DNA of 64,000 nt from assembly GCF_963576545.1 (NCBI RefSeq), contig NC_083651.1, forward strand, positions 17,483,748 through 17,547,747, in the 5' to 3' direction. Under the pieces are notes generated by a model, which did not search any database, was not told the DNA's origin, and saw only the letters and a list, made by a program, of their open reading frames with translations. The stretch comes from Limanda limanda (lineage: Eukaryota > Chordata > Actinopteri > Pleuronectiformes > Pleuronectidae). Below are positions 39,501-51,500 of the stretch, in pieces. The position numbers and the translations under genes are program-made. The number at the start of each line of letters is the position of its first letter. Positions within the stretch are counted from its first letter, which is position 1.

Positions 39501-42500
39501 GCCAACTTTTCTTTGTGGGGCTGCCTTCTTGTTTCTGTTTAGTTTTTTACATGCAATAAACAAACGACACACACACACACACACACAAATCTATAGGAAA
39601 TACTATATTCTCTCATCAAATGCTATCATTGTGCTCCTGGTAAATTTTCCGCTCCCCAATGTAAATGTGGGTAAATATGATACTGGGCACAAAAGTAGTA
39701 ATCACGCTCAATTTTCCCAGGCTAATATGTTTTGACCGCAGTGGAATTTCTGAGTTTTTCGAGTATGAGCAGAACACAAACCCCTCCATACCCTCCTTTA
39801 AGGGGCCTTACTAACCCAGTCTTGGGCTGAAGGTCACAGTGGTCCGGAAATGAAATGAGGCCCAGCCGTTCGACTCAAGGGGTTAATTGCATCCAGTTTC
39901 AACACAGACATGCAACATTAGCTGCTCCCTGCCCGCAAATTCTGCAGCATGGGATCAGAGCAACCTTTCATCTGATGGGGATGTTTTTCATCAGCAGGTT
40001 CACAGGAAACAGGCCACTGGACTGTATTTCAGCCCCTATTTCTGTCTGGGATAACAGACTACATGTGTTTTTTTCCTAAGTCATGGCTGCTGTCCAGTTG
40101 ATCTCCTGGGGACTGAGGGGTTGCCCCTCTTGGCTCATGTCCATCTAGGAGTACACAGCTGTACAGTCACCCATTACATCATTTCCCTCCTTGTTTCCCT
40201 GCCAGTTTGAATGAGAGAATATGTATCTGCCCTAGTTCTGACCCTGAACATTATTCAATTGCGGGAAATAACTATTGTAAGATATCTTTCTCTTTGAATA
40301 TATATATATATATATATATATATTAATGATGACTTAATACAGCTGAAACAACATTTGAATGATATTGATTTCATGCTAAATATGTTGTTCTTGGTTTGCA
40401 ATTGTGTTTGCTCAGGTGGCAGAGAGAGACTCGGATCAGGAGTGTGGCGGGTCGACTTCAAGGGGAGGTTGCTTACTTTGCACCATGTGGGAAGAAACTG
40501 CGTCAGTATCCTGATGTAATGAAGGTGAACCAACAATTTATGGAAAATATAAAACCTTACACCATGGCATATAGTCACTGCAGCTTTATGTAATCACACA
40601 CCAGTGGAAATCACAACATGTTACCAGTTATATAGCTCAGAGTTCTTCCCATGCTTTGATTATAATGCATAATTCTTTTTTCTGCAGTACTTAGTGCGGA
40701 ATGGAATAACTGAAATCTCACGGGACAACTTCAGCTTTAGTACAAAAATTAAAGTTGGTGACTTCTATGAAGCCAGAGAAGGACCAGAGGTAAATGTTCC
40801 CTTTTATTTATTTTACACAACATATATATAATAATGTAAAAGTGTGTGAGGTCTGATAGAAACATTACTCACACGAAAACTGTTCGTTTGAGAGAAATTG
40901 AGCCAATATACTCACAGAGTCGCAGGTATGCAAGCAGAAGAATTCACATATTTGTTGAGAAGTATCTATCAAAGTTCATTTCTGATGAATCTTAAGCTTG
41001 AAAGCTTGCTTTTGTTAGATAAAGCAATCAGTAGATACAAGTCAGTCTGACCATCTTTTCCTTTCATTTTCTTTAATCCTTCCTTCGTCTTTGTAATATT
41101 TCTTAGGGTCCACAGTGGTTTTTACTGGCTGAAGAGGAGATCACTCCCAGTATCATAGCGATGGATGGCCGCCGCAGTCGCAGCTTGAAGTCTGAGCACC
41201 AGCCATCAGGTGAAGGCGCTGGGAGCCAACAATGGAAAAATCATCCTCTAAATGTCGGAGAAAATACCTTCCAAGACGTCAACAATGCCAAGCTGCTCCG
41301 CAAACTGGAGGCTCAAGGTCAGTGTACATCTTTGAAGTGTTTCAGTGTCACCTGTAAATAGGTTATCACTTTTGTGGGTTGTTTGATTTACTTTTTTTCA
41401 TGAGAATATTTGGCCACCTGCGCATATATGTGAGATCACTTTAAGATATTCCCAGCTCAGCTTCAATAGAGTTTACTTCCAAAACCATTTTTTCAAACTA
41501 TATCATTGGTGGATGTTTTGGTGTCAGCACCTCAAAATCGAGTTGTAAAAGTTGCCCACCTTGTAAGAGCCACCTTAAAAGAGGCGCCCTTTAACATTAA
41601 GCACAAAAAGCAAGGTTTATCGCCCATGCTTTTCTTTCTCAACTTTTTTTCCTTAATGATAGGACCAGCCTAAACCATCTTTGCAGTTTTTTCATGTAAA
41701 TGAAAACAGTTTGTTGTTAAATGCTTCAGTCTTTTTCTCTGGAAATCAGGACTTTGGAGTAGTCTGCAGGTCAATATTTTACTAATCATTTCAGTTCTCT
41801 TTGGCGTGTGATTTCATAGTTTATATCCCATCATGTTTCAGAAATAGCTCGACAGGCAGCTCAGATCAAATTGATGAGAAAAATGGAGAAGCAGGCCATG
41901 GCACAAGCAGCCAAGGAGGCAAGGAGGCAACAAGGTAAACAGCCACAGTCCCGTCAGACTCCTCTCTAACATTGGATCAGATTCTTTGTGTGAACCTAAC
42001 GTGTTTTTGTTTTCTAGCAATAATGGCTGCTGAGGAGAGGCGGAAAAAGAGAGAGCAGATGAAGATTCTCAAACAGCAAGTAAGGATCTTTCTTTGCATG
42101 CTCTGTTTAATTTTCCTTGCAGATCTTCCCAACTATCAGCTGCCACTCTGCTCTGTTGCACTTTCAGAACTTGTGCACTCTCTAGGTTTTAAATTGAAAA
42201 ACAGTTGAATTGCTCTGAAATTCCACAAGGAAGTTGCTATCCTTCAAAATGCTGCACCTTCCTGATTTGCATAGACCCACTGTGCTTCCTCACCCCACAC
42301 CCTGCTCCCCTCCGCCTCTCTATAACATGCATGACTTAACAGTTAATTCATTTGATCTTGCCCTCATCCTTTTACCAGGAGAAGATCAAGCGCATTCAGC
42401 AAATTCGAATGGAGAAAGAACTCCGTGCACAGCAAATTCTTGAGGTTGGTCCTGAAAGTTATTGCAGAAACATTCTGAAACACTTCCTTTCTGCTGTTGA

Positions 42501-45500
42501 TAGGATTTTTTTTTTTTAAGCCAACCAAAGGCTATTCCTAAATTATATCGTCCCACTTTTGGTCACATCCAGTGAGTACATGTGACTAATGCTTAATTGG
42601 TTTTGTGCAAAAGTGCCATTGAATATGAAAATCTCCTCAGACCGTGATGGAGCTTAATACAAAATACAGTGTTTCATTAACTAAGAGGTGGCCCAGCGTT
42701 TACCATGGCTAGGTGAAATTCCTATTTTGCATTCTCTCACTAATAGAAGCTGTGAAGTATTTTAGCTTTTCAAAATCAAATTTCAGTTGACACACATGGC
42801 AAGTGGCTCTTAACAGGATTTCATTGGGGGCTATAATTACTGATTAAAATGTTGCTTAATTTATTCTTACTGCCTGCTGGTGTTTCATAATAACTGCGCT
42901 GCGGCTGCCATTTTGTCTTTGAGTTTTAATGGGAGCGAATAATCATCCTTTCACTCCGCGTGTCAATATCTTAGATCTGATATTACCAGTGAGACACTGG
43001 CACTATTTAGATTTGTGTGGAGTATTTTCTATTGACATCATTAAGCAAACTAATACCAAAAATTATACAAAATATAATAATGAGCATAACGCTTAAATAT
43101 TCCTTTCAAGAATTTTGTTTTTTTTCACGTTTGTTTCATGTTATACCGTTAATTAAGGAAATGATTGGTTGATTCATTCATCAAACATTGTTGCCCCGGT
43201 TAAATGCAAATAGATCTTTACTGTTATGGACATACTGCACTTATTGAATGACTGTATCAGCCAACTCTGTTTCTTGACCTTTTTGCATTCACAGGCTAAA
43301 AGACAGAAAAAACAAGAAGCAGCCAATGCCAGAATATTGGAGGCTGAGAAACGAAACAAGGTCAATAACTGATGTTTATGAGCAAATTGTGTTTTTCACT
43401 GTAGTTTCTGGTGTCACATCTTACCGACTCTGCCTTGTCAGCCCGGTAATGTTTTGGCCCCATTTATTATGTATTTAGCAATTCATTATGCCTTATTAGT
43501 CCTGGTAAATGGACCCCTACTATTATTTTATTTTATTATTTATAATGTTTTATTGTTATGTTTTATTATGCTTTGTTGTGTCCTGTCTGTGCTGTTTGTA
43601 ATATGTCTGTCAAACGGATGCATTCTTCTAAGACTGCAAATCTAGCTGCGGGTACAAATAAAGTAACCTGAACGTGAACTTTTGTTCTATTTGTTAGTGC
43701 AAATCAGATTTTTCTCACCTTGGTTTATGACTATGATTAAAATACCACCTCCTTTTATTTAGGGCGTTTTTATTTACACATTAGCTCAACCAGCAAAGCC
43801 AAGACACCTCAAACATTTTTCAGGCTGCTGCTGGATGGGATGAGAAGGCCAAACATTTCTGTGTGCTTTTAAAATTATGAATATAATATAAGAATTATTG
43901 TGAAACATATTTTGGTTTCTAAATGATCTGTTCTTTTTCCCATAGGATAAGGAGATGCAAAGACTGCAAGCTGTTATACTGAAGCACCAGGTGGGTGTTT
44001 TTCCCTCAAATGATTTGATTACCTTGAAGATGGTCTCTAACTAATTAACGCAAAATGTATATTTTCAAAATATTATTAATTAATTTGGGGTTCTTTGGTT
44101 TATTTTTAACTATAGGTTGGATTTTTCATGCATTGATTTTCTTCTGTGATTTTTCTATCTCCTAATACTTTGCCAACTCTTCCTACCAGGAGTTGGAGAG
44201 GCATAGACTAGATATGGTATGGGTATGTTTGTTTCTGTACATTTAACCACATATTGTGAATGTGTTGTGGTAATTGGTTGCCATCCCAGCAGTATGTTGC
44301 GTGTAGTGTTTGGTTGCAGTCGTACTACATCCCTCTGCATGGCTTTTCAAATCAGGGCACTGCATATCTGCGCTATTTGTCTCTCAGGGAAAACACATCC
44401 ATTAAGTCCACGATATGATCGCAAAAAGGCTGGACTGTACAGAATTTATACAAGGATGAGAACATTTATGATACACTTAAAGAATACTGACTACTTGTTA
44501 AATTCTGTTTTGGATGAAATACCTTTTTCACCACAACATGTGAGCACGACGGCACGATCTGTCGTCCCATTTGGAAAAGTCAATATACATTGATGTATCT
44601 AGTTTGTGGGGAGAGTTTAGCAGCTACGAGTGAGGTCGTATTATTTAAAGCTTTTCACAACAAATAAATCAGATATAGAATTTAATCCTTTCAATTCCAT
44701 CATTGTTGATTTGAAACGCACTCATTCTTTTGCTTGCTGTTCTGAAACTCTTGGCTTGTATCAGCTTTCAGTCTGCTACCGCCAGATTAATAATGGCTGT
44801 TTGTAACTTTGAGTTTATGCTTTCTGTGTGCATCACTACCCTCGTTTGCTTTTTATTAATCACTATGTTCCATTTGCTTTAAATGTCCTGTATGTCTTGC
44901 ACTAAAACTACTGTGCAATATGCAGCATGTTGATTATGACATCATTGTGACAGTGTGACCTATGCAGACGATTCTGCTGTGCATGTCAAGTGTTCCATAT
45001 TGTGTTCCATCTGTGACCCTTGTCTTCATGGCATAATAGAAACTGTGATTAGGAAAGAAAATAATGTGTCTATGCTCGGTTAGGAGAGAGAAAGACGCAG
45101 GCAGCACATGATGCTGATGAAGGCTGTGGAGATTCGTAAGAAGGCAGAGGTGCGTAACTGGTGATTTACACAGATGTTTCCTCACTAGTTTCAAATGTCT
45201 GTATCGATATCAATATCATGGGGAATAATACCATCTCTTTGCTGCAGGAGAAAGAGCGTCTGAAGAAAGAGAAGAAGGACGAGAAACGGTTAAACAGGGA
45301 GAGGAAGCACGAGCTCAGACGACTGGAACTGGAAAAAGCAAAGGAGCTAAAGAAGCCAAACGAAGACATGTGTTTAGCAGATCTTAAGGTATTCACGCAC
45401 AGAGAGTCCGTACATCAGAGTGCAAACATATTACCACAGATAGTCTCCATCTGAGGAATATACATCATACATGTATGTGGAGAGATTAAGAATTCAACCA

Positions 45501-48500
45501 GGTGTTGTTGTTTTTTGACATAGGAAATACATCAGTATAATCACTGTAGGAGCTATAGGCATGAAGATTAGATGCTTTGACAAATTTATGGTTTCATTGT
45601 TTTACTGTCACATACAAAAATAGATGCTTAATATCATTGAAAGCATCTATGTTTGATTAAAGAGAGCCGGTATAAGTCAAAGTACTGCCACCAAGTGGCT
45701 ACTGAAAGCATAACAAGTTCTACTGATCCTATTCCTGAATCTATATACTGTATTGTGGACTAGTATTTATTTAACACATTTTAGCTATATAGTCTGAAAC
45801 AAGAAATACTTGGGTCAGATAGATTTACAAATCATTTCAAATTATAATATAACGTTGAGCTTTATTGGAATTTTTTTCTTCAGTGTCTTCCAGAGCTCTC
45901 ACACATCCCTGGTCTGGTCTTGCCAGGAAGCACCTTATCTGACTGCCTGATGGTGCTGCAGTTTGTGCACAGCTTTGGAAATGTCCTGGGATTAGACATG
46001 AATGTAAACAACGTTGACTTAAGTGTCCTTCAGGAGGGTTTACTAAACACCAGGGGCAGTATGGGGAAAGTGCTAGACCTGCTGGGGAGCATGGTTTCTG
46101 CAGCCGTGCGTGATCCTGGTATACCTGCAGGTCACAGGGTGAGTCTGTCATTGTCAGTGTACTATTAATACAGTTGTTGAATTGTAAATGATTTGTTGAT
46201 CATGTATTTATGCACACACACATTCATACTGATCAGACGTTACTTTTTACAGGTTTCACATTTAATTGCTTTAGACTTTGACTTTCACCATTTCTGTAGC
46301 TGATGCAGAACCACTGCAGTAGTTCGAAAGTAGAGTTGTATTTTTATTCAATATATTTAAGGAAGACCTGACAGCAGGGACACTTTAGTTTAATACATTC
46401 TGTATAAGTACATGTTGGCAACAGCATAACAGCTGAGCTGACATTGTTTTGTTTTTTACTAGCTGACTGCCTCTTCTCTGCTAACCAGACAGAACACACT
46501 TTAGGTTTCTGTTCCTGTTCTGTTTGACATTGTAGTATACAAAAATACTTACTCTTCACGCTAAGTAGCTGAAGAAACATTTATTAAACACACTGACTGA
46601 ACTTATCAATATGTTTTCTTTCAGAGCAAAACCTGCCTAGGGGAACACTTGACTAACGTGGCGATCAACAGAGACAATGTGTCTGAGATCCTGCAGATCT
46701 ACATGGAGGCTCACTGTGATCAGACAGAGTCAGCTGCTCTGGCCCTCAGTCTCAGGACTAAAGCTTTTCAAGCCCACAGTCCATCTCAGAAGGCGTCCAT
46801 GTTGGCCTTCCTAGTTAATGAGCTGTGCTGCAGTAAAGCTGTGATCAGGTGAGGGATCCATTTCCTTCTAACCCTCACATATCTCACTTCTCATCTATAT
46901 TTGCTTATATTCACTATGAGCCATTTTTATTTTGTAAAGTTGATTTGCTTGCACTGTTTAAACAAGTGTTTCTTATGTGCCTGGAGCTTAAGTTAATCTC
47001 TTTGCCTGAGAGTGGAAAATAGTCACTGGTTTTATTCATGAGGGCTCAAATTCTGAAGAAACAACAGAAGTATCAAAAGGAATATGACAAATCATGGTCT
47101 GATGGATAGTTTCAAAAGGTTGCATCAAACTAGGTTCCATTAATCTTTCATTAGTACCAGCAACACTTTGAAAGGCATGTCCTGCCCGATGCAAAAAATG
47201 CAAATATATCAATCTTAGAATTGAAGCATGATTTTCAATGTTACTTTGCAGTGAGATCGACAAGAACATAGATCACGTGACCAACCTGAGGAAGGATAAG
47301 TGGGCTTTAGAGGGAAAGCTCCGCAAGTGAGTACATGCTTCTTCCAAGTTGTTACCAGAAGGTTCTGTGCAAAGTTTTAAAAATCTTTTTGTGAATAACT
47401 TAATATATATTTTTTCTCCTCTGTACATTTCTGCGTTCAAAGACTGAGGAGCATCCACACCAAGAGGACTGGGAAGAGAGACAGCAGTGTGGGCGGAGAT
47501 GACAGCCTCACCTTTATCATCTCGGCCGCCAGAAGCAAATGCAAGAGGAAAGAAGGAGACAGTGAGGAAGAGGAGGAAGAGGATGACGACAGCGAGGACC
47601 AAGCAGATGACGATGACGAGGAGGAAGACGATTCTGGGGGAAAGAAAGGGAAGAAAGTAGAGATATGTGAGGAGGAGGTCAGTAACAGCATGGTTCCTTT
47701 TTTTTTACTGTTGCCAGCGGCTGAATCAGCGTTTGTTATAGTTAATGTCAGTCAGTCCACTGGCCTCACACTAATGAGATCTTTTCATCTAGGACGACAG
47801 TGCGAACTCCGCCAGTGTGGAGGAGCTGGAAAAACAGATTGAGAAAACATACAAGGTAAATTTCACCCACATTAATTTTCTCAGGATTAGCTCCTTAATG
47901 AATTTAACAAATCCCATTCTACCTCTGTTTTCTGTCTCTTTAGCAACAGACTCAGATCAGACAGAAGCTGCTCCACTCCTCTCACTCACAGCGCTCCATG
48001 ATGATTGGACAGGACCGCTACAAGAGGCGTTACTGGGTTCTCCCGGAGTGTGGCGGCATCTTTGTTGAGGGCATGGAGAGCATCGAAGGTGACAGCTCAT
48101 ACTGAAATATACATTTGAATTGTTGTGTTTGTTGTGCACTTTGAGCTGATTTTTTAAATGTTACTCAGGTTGTGAAGAGTTGAAGGAGAGACAGGAAACA
48201 CCTCAGGTGATCAGAATAAAGGAGGAGCAGCTGGAAGAGACTAAGATGGCGGTGGTGTCCAGCCCAGCACCGAGCACAGACCGAGACACAGCCACACCAG
48301 AGAGCCAGCAGGACAAAGACAATCGCAATCTCTTCCTCCAGAAACCTGGCACCTTATCTAAGCTCAGCAAACTCCTCGAAGTGGCCAAAAATGCTAGATT
48401 TTCCAACATCCATCCTTGCAACAGCCAGAACAGTAGCTCCGCTAAAATCCCTTCCACTGCATCTTATCCCTCCGATCCCTCCCCTCAGACAGGGATATCC

Positions 48501-51500
48501 CACAGCCCCCCGCCTGCCACCACTCTGCAGGGACTCACAGATGAAACGGATACTTCAGGGCCATATCCGCTGTGTTCCCCCCAGCTCAAAGGCAGCCCCT
48601 GGATAACCTCCAGCCCCCAGTCTGTCCTTCAGGACGATCAGCTCACTAAGATACTGATGGAGAAGAGCAGCCAGTGGTTTAGCCTCCTGCCCCGCTCTCC
48701 TTGTGACGAGCTCTCGGTCACCTCCGGCTCCAGTTCCTCAGCCTCCTCCTCTTCTCCAAACACCACGAGCACTAAATCCTCCTCGTCCGTCTCCCCTAAT
48801 CCCCCAGCGACAGCCGGCTACAACGCTCCTGCTGGGATCAATGACATGCATTCTCCTGTCCTTCAGGTTGGTGGATAAGCTGATGCTGTCTTCATCTCAG
48901 CCACAATTATTTCCAATCGTGTTGTGCTTTTTTAGAACGATGATGTGTCTCAAGAATTATTCCACGTTGCAAGAGGATTTCCTCATGTTGCAGAACCATG
49001 CGAAACTCCAATCATTGTTGGAGCGATTGTGTTATACATTATATATGTGCTGGTGGAATAAAATTGTGTGTGTATTCTTCCTCCCAGCAAGTAAAGTCTG
49101 GCATTCATCAGAGCGGACTGACACTGTGTGACGTGTCCAGTGCAGCGACAAGTCCCAGCCCGCCCTTCCCTGGCACTTCTCTACCCCCTGTGCTGGATCT
49201 GTCCTCCCAGCATGCGGAGGGTAGTGGGAGCAGGGTCTTACTCCTGGTGAATAACAACACTGTCAACAAGCTTGAGACCCCAGAGGCCCTGTGTGACAAG
49301 CCCCCTTGTGCCTTGTTCCCTGCTGTGGAGGCGGCCAAGACCCAGGACTACCCAAGACCTCAGCCTATCCCTGAGGGTAAGAATGGCTAACTGCCAGTAA
49401 GCGCAAGTGAAATATGCCGGACTAAAGATCATCACTGCCCAGACAGTCCTGGAATCCATGCTGTGATGACTGTCACTCAGCTTTACAACTTCCTTATGTT
49501 GCTAAAATGAAGCAATTAACAATACTTCTCTCTTTTGTTGGCAGAGATGCTGCACGGTTGGTGGCGAGTGTCAGGCGTGCAGGAGCTCCACAGTCTGGTG
49601 AAGGCGCTCCACAGTCGAGGCATCAGAGAGAAGGTCCTACAGAAACAGTTCCAAAAACACATGGAGTATGTGACCCAGCTCTGTGCCAACAGCGAAGATG
49701 GTGCGTCCACAACTCCTCTGCTCACTTTAATTCTCTTTAATGCAAAACAAACTGTTATTTGATATTTTCATGTCACCTGCTCCCAAATGAATATGTATAA
49801 ATATGTTGCTTTTCATAGACAGTCATTTGCTGTATTGTTTGTATCTATCTATGGGGGCAGCGTTCGATGTGGCAAACCTGGAGAAACAGGAAGTGAGTGA
49901 GAAAACTGTGGAGAGCTGGTGTGTGGAGGAGCAGGCGATGGAGGTGGACATCAGCCAACTGCAGCAGGTGGAGGCTCTGGAGAGGAGAGTTGTCTCTGCC
50001 GGTCTGCAGATCAAGGTAAAAGCTTCCTGCACGTTTGTCAACTTACAGCTCATACGAATGCAAATATCCCAGGTTAATTTCAAGACTATTTCTCCAGTAT
50101 GTGCTCAGATAGGATTTTTGGGTCCCTACTGTGTCACCAAACACCATATTTCAACTCTGTGTCCCTCAGGGCTGGATGCACCCTGAGCCCGAGTCAGAGA
50201 GGGAGGATCTGGTCTATCAAGAGGACAAGCTCCTCTCTTCTCCAGCTCCCGAGAACAAGTGGCAAAGAGAAACAAGCCCGGAGAAACTCCACGGCAGTGT
50301 CGTGCGGCGGCCTAACAATCCTCTTGATATAGCTGTCATGAGGCTGGCCGAGCTGGAGGAGAACATCCAACGAAGGTACCTACAGAGAAATGAACCCTCA
50401 GACCAAACAGAATAATACCACTGTGCCTGTGTCTGTAGGATAAGTAGTTTGTTCCTCTGCATGAAGTATCCCAGTCGAGTACCGACATCCTCAATGTGCA
50501 ATGTACAGTTTATCTTTACCCACTGATTTCCCTGAAGTCACTGCTTGTGTATGTGATGCTGTCCATTAACACTGCAGTCTCACTCTGTGTAACCTCAAAG
50601 CAGTGAGGAGGAGGCGACTCCTGGGATGAGGCTGTGGCACAAAGCCCTCGGAGAAGTCCGCAGCTCGGCTCAGCTGTCGCTCTGCATTCAGCAGCTGCAG
50701 AAATCCATCGCCTGGGAACGCTCCATCATGAAAGTGGTTAGTGATGCCTCGTTTCTCTCGCTATCAAATATTTGTTTTTATTTTGTCCATGCCAGCGACA
50801 GCCATGAACTGCAGGCGTTATGATTGTGCATTATCTGTCCGTCCGTCTGTCCCATTCTCTTCTGCCATAAATCAAGAAGTCATGTGTTGTTTGTGACCCA
50901 TTTTGAGAGTTTTATCCAAAACGTCAAAGGTCAATTTCACTGTGGTATCATAATGTTCTGCAAAAGCAGTTTTCTGGCCATTCCTCAGCACCGTAGCTCA
51001 GGAACTGAGGCTGAAGCATGTTTCTGGCATATTGACTGGTTATCAGGGACATGAAATCAACTCCTCAACAGTTTTATAGCTCACACTACACAACGATACT
51101 TTCACACTGCATGGCTTCTAATTTCAATTCATTAAAAATAAAAACAGATTTTGGTAAACAATTATACAGGCTACAGAGGATAAGAAGGAAAATACACTAG
51201 CATCAATTTATAATGCACCATCACCAGGAAACAACAATATCAGATAAAAACTCAATCTGCATCTTTCAATATGTCATAAATCCCTTTATCAGTGCACGTT
51301 GTCTCTGTGTGAATTTGTAACTGTTGGTGTTTTCTTTTTGTTTCCAGTACTGCCACTGTTGTCAAAAGGGGGATAATGAAGACCTGCTCTTACTTTGTGA
51401 CGGCTGTGATAACGGCTGCCACACCTACTGCCTCAAACCTAAGATCACCACAGTTCCTGACGGCGACTGGTTCTGTCCCACTTGTGTAGCAAAGGTAAAC

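Noticed and set aside
47437..47691. Serine-run minus-strand ORF
   Set aside because: Reverse complement of the baz2b acidic tract.
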